Part shown: positions 9,044 to 22,142 of the stretch, in pieces | Numbering within the stretch: the first letter of the stretch is position 1 | Layout: every line of letters begins with the position of its first letter | NCBI RefSeq assembly: GCF_018343625.1 | Contig: NZ_JAGYPG010000007.1 | Location: 16,001 to 80,000, forward strand | Direction of reading: 5' to 3' | DNA length: 64,000 nt | DNA from: Lederbergia citri | GTDB taxonomy: Bacteria > Bacillota > Bacilli > Bacillales > Bacillaceae_C | Program-made: the position numbers and the translations under genes | The notes under the pieces: generated by a model | The model's input: the letters and a program-made list of their open reading frames with translations, nothing else | Database searches by the model: none | What the model was told of the DNA's origin: nothing

Positions 9044-9787
9044 ATGGTAAATCTTTATGAAGATGAACGTTTAGATTATTTGTTGGCAGAAAATTTAAGG
9101 ATTATTCAAAGTCCGTCTGTGTTTGCTTTTTCGTTGGATGCTGTTTTATTGGCTCGCTTTACGTATTTGCCGATTCAAAAAGGGAATATTATTGACCTGT
9201 GCAGCGGGAATGGTGTTATTCCTCTTCTGCTTAGTCCAAGAACGAAAGCGAAGATTATTGGGGTTGAGATCCAAGAAAGGCTATATGATATGGCGACGCG
9301 GAGTATTTCTTATAACCATTTAGAAGACAGAATTGAAATGATTCATGGCGATATAAAAGATATGCCAAAAAGATTAGGACATGATCGTTTCGATGTCGTA
9401 ACATGTAATCCTCCGTATTTTTTGTCTCCAACTACAGAGGTGATTAATGCGAATGAACATTTAGCGATCGCCCGCCATGAAATTCTTTGTACACTGGAAG
9501 ATGCCGTTAAGACGAGCAGCCAGCTTCTTAGACAAGGCGGGAAAGCGGCATTTGTACATAGACCTGAACGATTAATGGACATTTTAACATTAATGAGGGA
9601 ATACCGCTTGGAGCCGAAAAGACTTCGATTTGTCTATCCGAAGGCAGGAAAAGAAGCAAATACGATTTTAGTTGAAGGAATTAAGGATGGAAGTGCCGGG
9701 TTGAAGGTACTGTCGCCGCTTTTCGTCTATAATGAAGAAAATGAATATACGGATGAAGTGAGAGACATTTTATATGGAAACGAATGA
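9044..9787 (+). CDS. yabB: tRNA1(Val) adenine-37 N6-methyltransferase-like protein YabB
   Basis: SAM-dependent N6-adenine methyltransferase of the TrmN6 (YfiC) family. 247 aa from ATG 9044, which has GGAGAG (9032-9037) 6 bases upstream. The longer open frame from 8912 runs through the yabA terminator and is rejected. SAM motif [15 protein letters not shown] (about residues 49-62), motif II GVEIQ, and the N6-adenine motif NPPYF (about residue 122) are all visible. It overlaps yazA by 14 bases, so the two are translationally linked. Confidence 0.93.
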   Translation: MVNLYEDERLDYLLAENLRIIQSPSVFAFSLDAVLLARFTYLPIQKGNIIDLCSGNGVIPLLLSPRTKAKIIGVEIQERLYDMATRSISYNHLEDRIEMIHGDIKDMPKRLGHDRFDVVTCNPPYFLSPTTEVINANEHLAIARHEILCTLEDAVKTSSQLLRQGGKAAFVHRPERLMDILTLMREYRLEPKRLRFVYPKAGKEANTILVEGIKDGSAGLKVLSPLFVYNEENEYTDEVRDILYGNE

Positions 9788-10058
9788 ACATTATTTCTAC
9801 GTATTGGAGTGTAATGATGGCTCTTATTATGGCGGTTACACGATCGATCTCTCTCGCAGGCTTGCCCAGCATAATAGCGGGAAGGGTGCCAAATATACGA
9901 GGGTGCGGAATCCTGTGAAGATGATTTATGCTGCAAAATATGAAAGCAAAAGTGAAGCGCTCCGTGCGGAATATGCGTTTAAACGATTGCCGAGAAAGAA
10001 AAAAGAACAATTTTTAAGCGAAGCAGGTGAGTGGGATGCAAATTCAGAAAAGTTTTAG
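9774..10058 (+). CDS. yazA: GIY-YIG domain protein YazA (UPF0213)
   Basis: 94-aa single-domain GIY-YIG nuclease-fold protein of the UhuU/UPF0213 group. Its biological substrate is unknown. The GIY-YIG motif appears as YYGGYT near residue 19, followed by the conserved R and the [11 protein letters not shown] segment and a later AEYAFK glutamate. It begins inside the 3' end of yabB and ends inside rsmI (ATG 10036), forming a compact yabB-yazA-rsmI run, identical in order to B. subtilis. Confidence 0.93.
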   Translation: METNEHYFYVLECNDGSYYGGYTIDLSRRLAQHNSGKGAKYTRVRNPVKMIYAAKYESKSEALRAEYAFKRLPRKKKEQFLSEAGEWDANSEKF

Positions 10059-10911
10059 TAAAACCGAAAAAGGAATTCTGTATTTGGTTCCGACTCCAAT
10101 TGGAAATCTTGAGGATATGACATTCAGGGCGATTCGGATTATGAAAGAAGCGGATGTCATTGCTGCAGAGGATACGAGGAATACGAAAAAACTATGCAAT
10201 TATTTTGAGATTAGTACGCCTTTAATCAGTTACCATGAACATAATAAAGAAAGCAGCGGAAAGGAACTGATTAGGCGTTTAGAAATAGGAGAGACGGTTG
10301 CTTTAGTAAGCGATGCTGGTATGCCCTGCATATCTGACCCTGGTTACGAACTTGCTGCAGAAGCGATTCGAGCGGGCATTACAGTTGTCTCTTTACCAGG
10401 TGCGAATGCTGCCTTGACGGCTTTAATTGCTTCCGGAATTAAACCACAGCCTTTTTATTTTTATGGTTTTTTATCGAGAGGAAAAAAAGAGAAAAAGCAA
10501 GAATTAGAAGGATTAAAAAAACAACACGCAGCTCTCATTTTTTATGAAGCACCTCATCGTTTAAAAGAAACTCTGAAATTAATGCATGATATTTTAGGAA
10601 ACCGAAACATCGTCCTTTGTCGGGAACTGACTAAAAAGTTCGAGGAGTTTATACGAGGAACTTTGGAAGAAGCTATTTGTTGGGCAGATGAAGAGGAAGT
10701 TCGTGGAGAATTTTGTTTAATTATAGAGGGAAGCAGCGAAATGTATGAACATGAGGAAGAGTCAGAATGGTGGCTTTCAATGGATATAAAGGAACATGTT
10801 CAGCATTATATCGATGAAAAAAGCCTTTCCTCAAAAGAGGCGATTAAAGAAACGGCGAAAGACCGCAATCTGCCAAAACGGGAAGTTTATCAGGCATACC
10901 ACTTAGATTAG
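10036..10911 (+). CDS. rsmI: 16S rRNA (cytidine-1402-2'-O)-methyltransferase
   Basis: Methylates the 2'-OH of C1402 in the decoding centre. ATG 10036 has AGGTGAG (10025-10031) 4 bases upstream and gives 291 aa. GTG 10027 is in frame but overlaps that site. Tetrapyrrole-methylase fold: [13 protein letters not shown] at the N-terminus, [22 protein letters not shown] (SAM loop), [14 protein letters not shown] and [12 protein letters not shown] are all conserved. The C-terminal helical extension is present. The gene ends with a strong terminator, and the B. subtilis gene order breaks here: abrB should follow. Confidence 0.96.
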   Translation: MQIQKSFSKTEKGILYLVPTPIGNLEDMTFRAIRIMKEADVIAAEDTRNTKKLCNYFEISTPLISYHEHNKESSGKELIRRLEIGETVALVSDAGMPCISDPGYELAAEAIRAGITVVSLPGANAALTALIASGIKPQPFYFYGFLSRGKKEKKQELEGLKKQHAALIFYEAPHRLKETLKLMHDILGNRNIVLCRELTKKFEEFIRGTLEEAICWADEEEVRGEFCLIIEGSSEMYEHEEESEWWLSMDIKEHVQHYIDEKSLSSKEAIKETAKDRNLPKREVYQAYHLD

Positions 10912-10947
10912 TATTTTTTAATAAAAATATCCGAAATTTACGATTGG

Positions 10948-10974
10948 GCGCCATTATTGATTAATGGCGCTTTT
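10948..10974 (+). terminator. Terminator of the yabB-yazA-rsmI unit
   Basis: GCGCCATTA (10948-10956) and TAATGGCGC (10962-10970) form a perfect 9-bp stem with loop TTGAT, followed by TTTT. Confidence 0.85.
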
Positions 10975-11050
10975 CATTATGAATGGGCCATTATCTGGAA
11001 TAAGATTTTAAACAAAACTATAATCTACATATACATTAAAGTTTTAGGAA

Positions 11051-11386
11051 GTGGTTTACATTTTTAGTGCAATCGTTTTGTTTATTCTTGCAGGAATAGC
11101 TGAAATAGGTGGAGGCTATTTGATTTGGTTATGGTTAAGAGAAGGAAAGCCTTTTTACTGGGGAATTGGTGGTGGAATAGCGTTAGCTTTATACGGTGTG
11201 TTTGCCACCTTTCAAACTTTTCCATCATTCGGTAGAGTTTATGCTGCTTACGGTGGGGTATTTGTTGTTCTATCTGTCCTATGGGGATGGGGCATTGATA
11301 AAAAAACCCCTGATTTATATGATTGGATTGGTGCTGGAATATGTTTAATAGGTGTTTCGGTGATGTTACTTGCACCACGTCAATAA
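11051..11386 (+). CDS. ynfA: YnfA/UPF0060 family small membrane protein
   Basis: 111-aa integral membrane protein with four hydrophobic segments (about residues 2-24, 34-52, 60-78, 88-108). It carries the family motifs [26 protein letters not shown] and WGW. UPF0060/YnfA proteins resemble small-multidrug-resistance transporters; a transport role for this one is not shown. GTG 11051 with a weak AGGAAG immediately before is the only reasonable start. It opens the accessory block between rsmI and abrB and is followed within the same bases by the decayed DsbA-like reading frame. Confidence 0.88.
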   Translation: MVYIFSAIVLFILAGIAEIGGGYLIWLWLREGKPFYWGIGGGIALALYGVFATFQTFPSFGRVYAAYGGVFVVLSVLWGWGIDKKTPDLYDWIGAGICLIGVSVMLLAPRQ

Positions 11387-11657
11387 CAAATTTGTTCAAC
11401 GAACGGGCGCATTTAAGGGGCGTGCAATGGCTATGGCTTATGAGAACTGAACTTATCGGGAAGAACACCAAAAAGCTTTGCAACAAGCTTATTATGAACC
11501 GAATATTACAGCTGTTCCTACTTTTATTATTGGCGATACAGTTGCAGCGGGTTTTCGTTCAAATGAAAACCTGAAACAAATTATTTATGAAGAAATAAAC
11601 AAACAAAAACTCTATTTAATGGCAGAAGGAATGGCTTGCGGCATCGATGGGTGTTAA
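11382..11657 (+). pseudogene. Remnant of a DsbA-family thiol oxidoreductase (C-terminal part)
   Basis: In the frame starting at 11382 the translation reads FVQRTGAFKGRAMAMAYEN, then a TGA (11448-11450), then TYREEHQKALQQAYYEPN and ITAVPTFIIGDTVAAGF, ending at TAA 11655-11657. The segment with a cis-proline (AVPTFIIGD) is the typical C-terminal motif of DsbA/FrnE-type thioredoxin-fold proteins. The N-terminal half with the CxxC active site is missing, and the first residues overlap the end of ynfA. An in-frame stop plus 5' truncation argue for a dead gene. The tail ends in MACGIDGC. Confidence 0.7.
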
Positions 11658-12011
11658 TTATGCAGTATGTTTATGAGTATGCGCTCTTTTTTTAGTAGGG
11701 ATTTGAGAGTGAAAGTAATAATGCAAGTAGACTTCCATTAGTAGAAATAGCTCTGGGCGGCAGCTATTTCTATGTCATAAAAGGGGTAGCGTCCTATACA
11801 AAACTACCTGTATGATTGTAAATAAATATACTGTAATAAACCGGTAAGCTAGTCTATATGTTAGTTATTCCATTAAAGGGTGCTATCCTTAAATAAGTCT
11901 TTTATTAATTAGGCCAAATATTGTTCTTCAACTTGATGGCAGTAGTCTTCATATGGATTTAACATTGGGTTAAACTAACAGAAAATAACCTTATGGTTTA
12001 GGAGTGATCAC
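11658..12011. other. Gene-poor stretch upstream of the rph unit
   Basis: No convincing reading frame. The only clear structure is a perfect 11-bp inverted repeat, TAGAAATAGCT (11742-11752) with AGCTATTTCTA (11762-11772), loop of 9, without a T-run. AT-rich DNA follows up to the Shine-Dalgarno sequence of the small ORF at 12012. A promoter for rph must lie in here, but I cannot place one with confidence. Confidence 0.5.
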
Positions 12012-14779
<2,768 letters not shown>

Positions 14780-14972
14780 TGGCTGAATACGTTCAGATTT
14801 AATTAGACGCATTTGCTCCAGGAAGCGCCTAATTCATAAAGAATCAAAAGATTCATGTTCTTTGGAATCCTCCACTTTAAAACAAACAATAAGTTGCGGG
14901 TAGTCCAAGGGTGTTTAAATGAATCCATTCATTTTTTTCCGTTTATATACTATATGTTAGGAATGACTACGA

Positions 14973-15518
14973 TTGCTTTTTGAAAATGAAAAAATATACC
15001 CTGATTGTTCAGTTATTACTAGAAAAATAGAGGTTGGGGGACTCACGAAATCGCAACTTATCCAAAAATTGCAACAATACTATATCTTGATAAATGAGTA
15101 TGGAGAGAGGCTATTAGCTCATGATAAATTTACGACTTCTGGTAAAAAGTACAATCTTCAGACCGTAGAGCTAACCGTTGGGAACCTTGGCTTTCCTATT
15201 GGAGCTACTACAGCTCAGATCTTTAAAAAAGCGAACGAACTTGGTTTGGAATTGTGTCCGCTTGAGCTGGGACCTTATTTAAGACTAGAATATCTGGACC
15301 AGCCTGAAGGTTATTCGGGGAATTCTTTACAGCGACATCAAGCTCCATCAGGCTCCATCACAATATCGTCGGGGATACTATCTGAAGACGTTGAATTTCC
15401 AAAAGGCTTTTATCTTAGAAAAATTAAAGGCGAGTTGTGGCTGCGAGGATACCGTGCAGATCATCTGCACGTTTGGAATCACGATGATCATTTTATCTTT
15501 TGTCAAACAAAGGCCTAA
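14973..15518 (+). CDS. Conserved uncharacterised protein
   Basis: 181 aa from a TTG at 14973; AGGA at 14959-14962 is 10 bases upstream. No domain with known chemistry is evident. Noticeable are the hydrophilic N-terminus (ENEKIYPDCSVITRKIEVGG), a central LELCPLELGPYLRLEYLDQPE, and a C-terminal ELWLRGYRADHLHVWN. From memory similar Bacillus proteins are sometimes labelled helicase, but I see no Walker motif, so I do not use that name. An ATG at 14963 sits in another frame that stops at TGA after GCTTTTTGA; loss of one T in that run would join it to this frame, so a frameshift at the 5' end is possible. Confidence 0.6.
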   Translation: MLFENEKIYPDCSVITRKIEVGGLTKSQLIQKLQQYYILINEYGERLLAHDKFTTSGKKYNLQTVELTVGNLGFPIGATTAQIFKKANELGLELCPLELGPYLRLEYLDQPEGYSGNSLQRHQAPSGSITISSGILSEDVEFPKGFYLRKIKGELWLRGYRADHLHVWNHDDHFIFCQTKA

Positions 15519-15634
15519 GAAGAAAAACTCTTTTTCTTTGTTGATGAACGTGCTGCATCCCTGTATTAAGTTTGTGAAGATTTAAGGATGCTTTTGTTGA
15601 AGAAGACAAAACCTAAACATATACTACAAAAAAG

Positions 15635-15660
15635 CTTGGACTAAAAATCCAAGTTTTTTT
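15635..15660 (+). terminator. Terminator after the 181-aa gene
   Basis: CTTGGA (15635-15640) and TCCAAG (15648-15653), loop of 7, followed by seven T. The stem can be extended by A-T pairs around a bulge. Confidence 0.75.
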
Positions 15661-15912
15661 AGTTTGTTAATACTGATGTGTTTCTATATGAAATCCAAGT
15701 GTTTATTTACCATTTTTCCCCCATTATCCAATTTCTTAGGATAAGATTTGCTTTCTGCTGAAAGCGGGTGCTCTGGGCGGAAGTAATGAAGATTATTCTC
15801 TTAATGACTTCTTCGTATAAGTCTTTTTTCCGATTGCTATTTTAGGCAACAAGTGATAAATTAAATAATAAAAATAATTCCGAGTAATTTTATCCGAAAA
15901 GGAGGATAAAAA
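15661..15912 (+). other. Leader region of the yrrT-luxS-mccAB operon
   Basis: Intergenic and AT-rich. AATTCC at 15876-15881 followed by GAGTAATTT resembles one half of the CymR operator that controls the B. subtilis mtn-yrrT-mccAB operon, but the second half does not match well. A TTGCTA at 15834-15839 could be a weak -35 box. Neither is strong evidence. Confidence 0.3.
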
Positions 15913-16566
15913 ATGTCCACCGACTTTACGGCCTTATTTGATGAGTGGTCTGATTCTTATGATGAAACGGTTACGGGGCATGATCCAGAATACAATGAAG
16001 TTTTTCGCAACTATTTTCATATATTAGAAGAGGTAGTCGATAAAGCAACAGGGAATGTCATTGAATTTGGTGTGGGTACAGGTAATCTAACCGAATTGTT
16101 AGTGAAAAGCGGGAAAAAAGTGTGTGGAATCGAACCTTCTTCTGGAATGCGGAAAATAGCAAAGCAAAAATTACCGGAAGTTAAGATTTTACATGGAGAT
16201 TTTCTTACGTTCACACACCCCTTTCAATCGGTCGACACGTTTGTTAGCACTTACGCCTTTCACCATCTAACAGATGAGGAAAAAGAGATAGCGATACGAA
16301 AGTATCATTCTATTCTTAACGACGATGGTAAAGTTGTATTTGCCGATACAGTATTTGAAGATGAAGATGCTAAAAGTAATATGATTCAAAAAGCCGAGAC
16401 TAGTGGATTTAACCGCTTGGCAAATGACTTGCGAACAGAATATTATACAACAATTCCGATTATGAAGGGGCTTTTCGAACGAAACGGTTTTACGGTTACT
16501 TTTACGCCAAAAAATGCATTCGTATGGTTAATCGAAGCAACTAAACAAAGGAGAGAATCAGAATGA
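15913..16566 (+). CDS. yrrT: SAM-dependent methyltransferase YrrT
   Basis: Class I methyltransferase that accompanies the methionine-to-cysteine recycling genes. Its substrate is unknown. 217 aa. SAM motif [15 protein letters not shown] (about residues 50-62), the acidic motif [21 protein letters not shown] and the [11 protein letters not shown]-like [11 protein letters not shown] segment closely match B. subtilis YrrT. An ideal AAAAGGAGG precedes the ATG. The stop overlaps the luxS start as ATGA. In B. subtilis mtnN precedes yrrT; it is not in this window. Confidence 0.93.
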   Translation: MSTDFTALFDEWSDSYDETVTGHDPEYNEVFRNYFHILEEVVDKATGNVIEFGVGTGNLTELLVKSGKKVCGIEPSSGMRKIAKQKLPEVKILHGDFLTFTHPFQSVDTFVSTYAFHHLTDEEKEIAIRKYHSILNDDGKVVFADTVFEDEDAKSNMIQKAETSGFNRLANDLRTEYYTTIPIMKGLFERNGFTVTFTPKNAFVWLIEATKQRRESE

Positions 16567-17030
16567 CTGTAGAAAAAAAGATGAACGTGGAAAGTTTCAA
16601 TTTAGATCATACAAAGGTAAAAGCACCTTATATTCGACTTGCAGGTGTAAAAACGGGATACAACGGAGATGAAATTCGCAAATATGATATACGTTTTTGT
16701 CAACCGAATAAAGAGCATATGGAAATGCCGGCATTACATTCATTGGAACATATGATGGCAGAATTTAGCAGGAATTATTCAGATAAGATTGTCGACATTA
16801 GCCCAATGGGATGCCAAACAGGCTTTTATTTATCAGTCGTAAATCATGATGACTACGACGAAATATTCTCTTTAGTAGAGAAGACGTTAAAAGATGTACT
16901 GACAGCAACAGAAGTTCCAGCTTGCAATGAAGTTCAGTGCGGATGGGCAGCAAGCCATAGTCTAGAAGGAGCAAAGGAAATTGCTGAAAAAATGCTCTCT
17001 CGTCGAAGCGAATGGACGGAAGTTTTCTAA
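16563..17030 (+). CDS. luxS: S-ribosylhomocysteine lyase
   Basis: Cleaves S-ribosylhomocysteine to homocysteine and 4,5-dihydroxy-2,3-pentanedione, the precursor of autoinducer-2. 155 aa. The metal-site [10 protein letters not shown] supplies His59, catalytic Glu62 and His63; the third ligand cysteine is in [19 protein letters not shown] contains the catalytic cysteine. The start overlaps yrrT as ATGA, and the stop is one base before the mccA start. In B. subtilis luxS is a separate gene, so its place inside the reverse transsulfuration operon supplies homocysteine directly to MccA. Confidence 0.96.
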   Translation: MTVEKKMNVESFNLDHTKVKAPYIRLAGVKTGYNGDEIRKYDIRFCQPNKEHMEMPALHSLEHMMAEFSRNYSDKIVDISPMGCQTGFYLSVVNHDDYDEIFSLVEKTLKDVLTATEVPACNEVQCGWAASHSLEGAKEIAEKMLSRRSEWTEVF

Positions 17031-17031
17031 C

Positions 17032-17961
17032 ATGAAATATGCAAGGAGTATTCATGAATTAGTAGGGAATACGCCGTTATTAGAATTAACGTCCTTTCCA
17101 CTTCCTGAAGGAGTGAAGCTATTTGCAAAGTTGGAATATTTCAATCCTGGGGGAAGTGTAAAGGATCGACTTGGACATTTTTTGCTTGAGCGAGCGATTC
17201 AAGAGGGGCATCTACAAAAAGGCGGCACCATTATCGAACCAACTGCAGGGAATACCGGTATTGGTCTTGCACTCGCAGCAATTAAATTTGGTGTAAAAGC
17301 AATTTTTGTTACACCAAAGAAATTTAGCCAGGAAAAGCAAACATTAATGCGGGCACTCGGAGCAGAAGTGATCAATACGCCGACTGAACTTGGAATGGAA
17401 GGTGCGATTCAAAAAGCGAAGGAGCTTTTAGCAGAGATTCCAGACGCTTTTTATCCAGGGCAATTTCAGAACCCCAATAATCCTGCTGCGTATTATGAAA
17501 CGATGGGTCCTGAATTGTATGAAGCTTTGGATGGGAAAATTGATATATTTGTTGCTGGAGCGGGATCTGGAGGAACATTTATGGGAACCGCTTCCTATTT
17601 GAAAGAGCGGAATAGCAAAGTAAAATGTGTAATCGTTGAACCCGAAGGATCGATTTTAAATGGAGGGGAGCCCGGTTCTCATCGTACAGAAGGAATCGGG
17701 ATGGAATTTATTCCGCCTTTTATGGACAAATCCTTCTTCGATGAAATCTATACAATATCCGACAGGGAAGCCTTCGATACTCTTAAAGAGGCAGCAAAAT
17801 TGGAAGGATTATTAGTAGGAAGCTCATCAGGCGCGGCTCTAGCAGCCTCATTAAAAGAAGCAAGAAAAGCAAGAGCGGGTACGAATATCGTAACGATTTT
17901 TCCTGATAGTAGTGAGCGGTATATAAGCAGTCATATTTATGATGGAGGTGAGGATCGTTGA
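17032..17961 (+). CDS. mccA: Cystathionine beta-synthase, O-acetylserine-dependent (MccA)
   Basis: PLP-dependent fold-type II enzyme that condenses homocysteine with O-acetylserine to cystathionine. 309 aa from ATG 17032 (MKYARSIHELVGNTPLLEL); the longer frame inside luxS is rejected. The PLP lysine is in PGGSVKDR (about residue 43), the substrate loop is [12 protein letters not shown], and the phosphate loop is GAGSGGTFMG. The N-terminal motif PGGSVKD instead of PGSSVKD and the EGSILNGGEPG segment separate it from the true CysK at 58184. No clear ribosome-binding site: coupling to luxS, whose stop lies one base away, is likely. Confidence 0.92.
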   Translation: MKYARSIHELVGNTPLLELTSFPLPEGVKLFAKLEYFNPGGSVKDRLGHFLLERAIQEGHLQKGGTIIEPTAGNTGIGLALAAIKFGVKAIFVTPKKFSQEKQTLMRALGAEVINTPTELGMEGAIQKAKELLAEIPDAFYPGQFQNPNNPAAYYETMGPELYEALDGKIDIFVAGAGSGGTFMGTASYLKERNSKVKCVIVEPEGSILNGGEPGSHRTEGIGMEFIPPFMDKSFFDEIYTISDREAFDTLKEAAKLEGLLVGSSSGAALAASLKEARKARAGTNIVTIFPDSSERYISSHIYDGGEDR

Positions 17962-19127
17962 AAAAGAAAACAAAACTGATCCACGGAGGCGTTGGCAGGG
18001 ATCCATATACGGGAGCTGTTTCTATTCCTATCTATCAAGCTAGCACATTCAAGCAAGATGGAGTCGGCAATTTTAAATATGAATATGCGAGAACTGGAAA
18101 TCCGACAAGGGAAGCGTTGGAAAAGTTAATTGCCGATATTGAAGAGGGAACGAGAGGATTTGCGTTTGGCTCAGGTATGGCAGCCATTACAGCTGTTGTC
18201 CAGCTATTCTCTGCAGGTGACCATCTCGTTATTACGGATGATGTGTATGGTGGAACATTTAGAGTCATGACGAAAGTATTCAACCGTTTCGGAATTGACG
18301 TATCATTTGTGGATACGACTGATTTAGAGGAAATCGAAAAAAGCATTTTACCAAATACAAAAGCAATTTATATTGAAACACCGACAAATCCTTTATTAAA
18401 AATAACAGATTTGCAAGCAGTCAGTGCAATTGCTAAAGAACGAGAACTATTACTCATTGTCGACAATACGTTTAGTACTCCTTATTGGCAAACTCCGATA
18501 TCGTTAGGTGCTGATATTGTGCTTCATAGTGCAACCAAATATCTTGGAGGACATAGTGATGTAGTGGCAGGGCTTGTCGTTGTCGCAAACGAAAAATTGG
18601 GAGAAGAACTACACTTTATTCAAAATTCGACAGGCGGTGTGCTTGGACCACAAGATAGCTGGCTTTTAATGCGAGGAATCAAAACGCTAGGAGTAAGGAT
18701 GGAAGAAATCGAAGCAAATACAAACGCGATAGCATCCTTTCTAGCAGAACATCCTTCAGTCGGGAAAGTATATTATCCCGGTTTTGAACAGCATCCTGGC
18801 CATGATATTCATAAAAAACAAGCTGGTGGATTTGGTGGAATGATTTCTTTTACAGTAGAAAGTGAAGAAACAGCTTTGGATGTATTGAATAAGGTCCAGT
18901 ATTTTACCCTTGCTGAAAGCTTAGGGGCAGTGGAAAGTTTAATTTCGATTCCTGCACTAATGACACATGCTTCCATCCCTCGCGAAAGAAGATTAGAGCT
19001 TGGAATCGAGGATGGACTAATACGAATTTCGGTTGGTCTTGAGGATGTCGAGGACTTATTGGACGATCTTAGAAAAGCGTTAGAACAACATACTATGAAT
19101 ATATTAAAAAAGCCAGCTCACATATAG
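17958..19127 (+). CDS. mccB: Cystathionine gamma-lyase / homocysteine gamma-lyase (MccB)
   Basis: PLP enzyme of the Cys/Met metabolism family that cleaves cystathionine to cysteine, 2-oxobutyrate and ammonia. 389 aa. TTG start at 17958 with the strong GGAGGTGAGG (17944-17953) and a 4-base overlap with mccA. The PLP lysine is in HSATKYLGGHSDVVAG (about residue 195), with YARTGNPTREALE and SIPALMTHASIP, all family hallmarks. Its last codons lie inside the terminator hairpin. It completes a homocysteine-to-cysteine route with LuxS and MccA. Confidence 0.95.
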   Translation: MKKKTKLIHGGVGRDPYTGAVSIPIYQASTFKQDGVGNFKYEYARTGNPTREALEKLIADIEEGTRGFAFGSGMAAITAVVQLFSAGDHLVITDDVYGGTFRVMTKVFNRFGIDVSFVDTTDLEEIEKSILPNTKAIYIETPTNPLLKITDLQAVSAIAKERELLLIVDNTFSTPYWQTPISLGADIVLHSATKYLGGHSDVVAGLVVVANEKLGEELHFIQNSTGGVLGPQDSWLLMRGIKTLGVRMEEIEANTNAIASFLAEHPSVGKVYYPGFEQHPGHDIHKKQAGGFGGMISFTVESEETALDVLNKVQYFTLAESLGAVESLISIPALMTHASIPRERRLELGIEDGLIRISVGLEDVEDLLDDLRKALEQHTMNILKKPAHI

Positions 19128-19138
19128 AGCTGGCTTTA
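19111..19138. terminator. Bidirectional terminator between mccB and abrB
   Basis: AGCCAGCTC (19111-19119) and GAGCTGGCT (19127-19135) are a perfect 9-bp stem. The left arm overlaps the mccB end. T-rich on the + side (TTACTGTTT) and A-rich before the stem (ATTAAAAA), which gives a good U-run for abrB transcripts on the - strand. Confidence 0.8.
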
Positions 19139-19142
19139 CTGT

Positions 19143-19421
19143 TTATTTTTTAAAGGCATTTCCGATTTCTTTAATTAGCTCATCGGCACCTTCGCGGCTA
19201 AGTACTAGTTTTCCGCCTGCTAATACGACATTATCTTCTGAAACATTACCTGTAATATGGCATGTCATGCTAGGTTTGTATTTTTTCAAGATGATTTTAT
19301 CGTCATCGACATAAATTTCTAACGCATCTTTTTCGCCAATTCCTAAAGTACGTCGAAGTTCGATAGGAATTACTACACGGCCAAGTTCATCAACTTTACG
19401 GACAATACCAGTGGACTTCAT
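19143..19421 (-). CDS. abrB: Transition-state regulator AbrB
   Basis: DNA-binding repressor of stationary-phase genes with a swapped-hairpin N-terminal domain. 92 aa. MKSTGIVRKVDELGRVVIP and the RRTLGIGEKDALEIYVDD segment are nearly identical to B. subtilis AbrB. The C-terminal half (residues about 55-92) is the multimerisation domain. The gene is preceded on its strand by GGGGAGGAAC. It is the only - strand gene of the window. Its promoter carries two Spo0A boxes, so it is likely shut off by phosphorylated Spo0A. Confidence 0.97.
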   Translation of the reverse strand: MKSTGIVRKVDELGRVVIPIELRRTLGIGEKDALEIYVDDDKIILKKYKPSMTCHITGNVSEDNVVLAGGKLVLSREGADELIKEIGNAFKK

Positions 19422-19469
19422 AATCTTTTGTTCCTCCCCATAATTAAATCGATGTCTATTTTAATATTT

Positions 19470-19486
19470 ATCGTCATTTTTCGACA
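19470..19486 (-). promoter_or_regulatory. Tandem Spo0A boxes in the abrB promoter region
   Basis: On the - strand TGTCGAA (19480-19486 complement) and TGACGAT (19470-19476 complement) stand 10 bases apart, one helical turn, downstream of the promoter. TGTCGAA is the consensus 0A box, and the arrangement matches the known abrB operator of B. subtilis. Confidence 0.85.
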
Positions 19487-19502
19487 AAGTTCTTCTTTCT
19501 TT

Positions 19503-19531
19503 ATCATAGCAGTTCTTCCATTTAAAGTCAA
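19503..19531 (-). promoter_or_regulatory. Sigma-A promoter of abrB
   Basis: On the - strand TTGACT (complement of 19526-19531) and TATGAT (complement of 19503-19508) with a 17-base spacer, upstream of the 0A boxes. Confidence 0.85.
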
Positions 19532-19720
19532 TCAGAAAGCTAGAGGTGACATGCTTTTTGATAGGTTTGCGCTATACAAGTAAGTGTCTTTCCATAATTG
19601 TATAATGTAAACAATGATAACTTCTTAGTCAAATAAAAAAACTGACATGCTTAAGTTGCGTAAATACTAATTTTCACGTATATTTTGATGATATAAGAGG
19701 TAATCATGCGTATATAGGAA

Positions 19721-19901
19721 GAAAAGCGGAAGGCGCCTGGATAAAGAAGGAAGGCTAAGGTAGCAACGTCCTGTTGCAACGCCTACCTGACCTGCATCCA
19801 GCGGGCCTCCGACAAGCAAATGTTCTGTGGAAAAAAAGTCGCTCTTTGACTTTATTGACTCAGGTTATTTGACCTCGAGGGGCTGGCGCCTGGAACTGGA
19901 C
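19721..19901 (-). repeat. Dispersed hairpin element, A type
   Basis: Reverse orientation of the A core: GAAAAGCGGAAGGCGCC ... GGCGCCTGGAACTGGACA. It contains the arms of the second hairpin (AGGAAGGC/GCCTTCC type) and the CCTCGAGG block. The central TGAGTCAA hairpin is decayed on one side (TTTTCCACA instead of TTGACTCA). It lies in the abrB-metG gap (19422-20005), which otherwise holds only the abrB promoter region. Confidence 0.8.
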
Positions 19902-19969
19902 AAGCGCCTGTTCATCGACTTACAGGCCCATAAGATGTCGTCACCAGGGCGTAACACCTGGACCTAGAC
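19902..19969 (-). repeat. Truncated B-type element abutting the A element
   Basis: AGCGCCTGTTCATCGAC and CAGGCCCATAAGATG match the B variant at 50026-50159. The copy ends with CTAGACA, the complement of the conserved TGTCTAG end, so it is internally shortened rather than cut at the end. Confidence 0.6.
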
Positions 19970-19990
19970 ATCCAAAATCAAGAAAAATGA

Positions 19991-21967
<1,977 letters not shown>

Positions 21968-22010
21968 ATTTAATATTTCTGTTTATTCATAACATTTAAC
22001 AAATGTTGAT

Positions 22011-22060
22011 AACATAGAGAGATTACGACATAAAATGGTTTTTTGCTCGCTCTCTATGTT
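22011..22060 (+). repeat. 11-bp inverted repeat with a long loop after metG
   Basis: AACATAGAGAG (22011-22021) and CTCTCTATGTT (22050-22060) are perfect complements with a 28-base loop containing TTTTTT. A smaller hairpin, AACATTT/AAATGTT (21991-22007), lies immediately before. These may act together as the metG terminator, but the loop is unusually long and the tail is only ATTT. Confidence 0.5.
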
Positions 22061-22142
22061 ATTTCGTTTTGTAATGGAAATGTTAGTTGCTTGTGATAAA
22101 AGTTACGAAATAAAAGAGTATACTCATTAAAGGAGTCTAATT

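Noticed and set aside
11448-11450. In-frame TGA as selenocysteine in the DsbA-like frame
   Set aside because: The position is not the active-site cysteine, no SECIS-like hairpin follows closely, and the frame is 5' truncated.
11082-11574. 134-codon - strand frame and 83-codon + frame over ynfA and the pseudogene
   Set aside because: Shadows of ynfA and of the DsbA remnant; the + frame lacks a start signal and the protein is compositionally odd.
11742-11772. 11-bp inverted repeat as a terminator for the DsbA remnant
   Set aside because: No T-run on either side; recorded only as structure within the gap.
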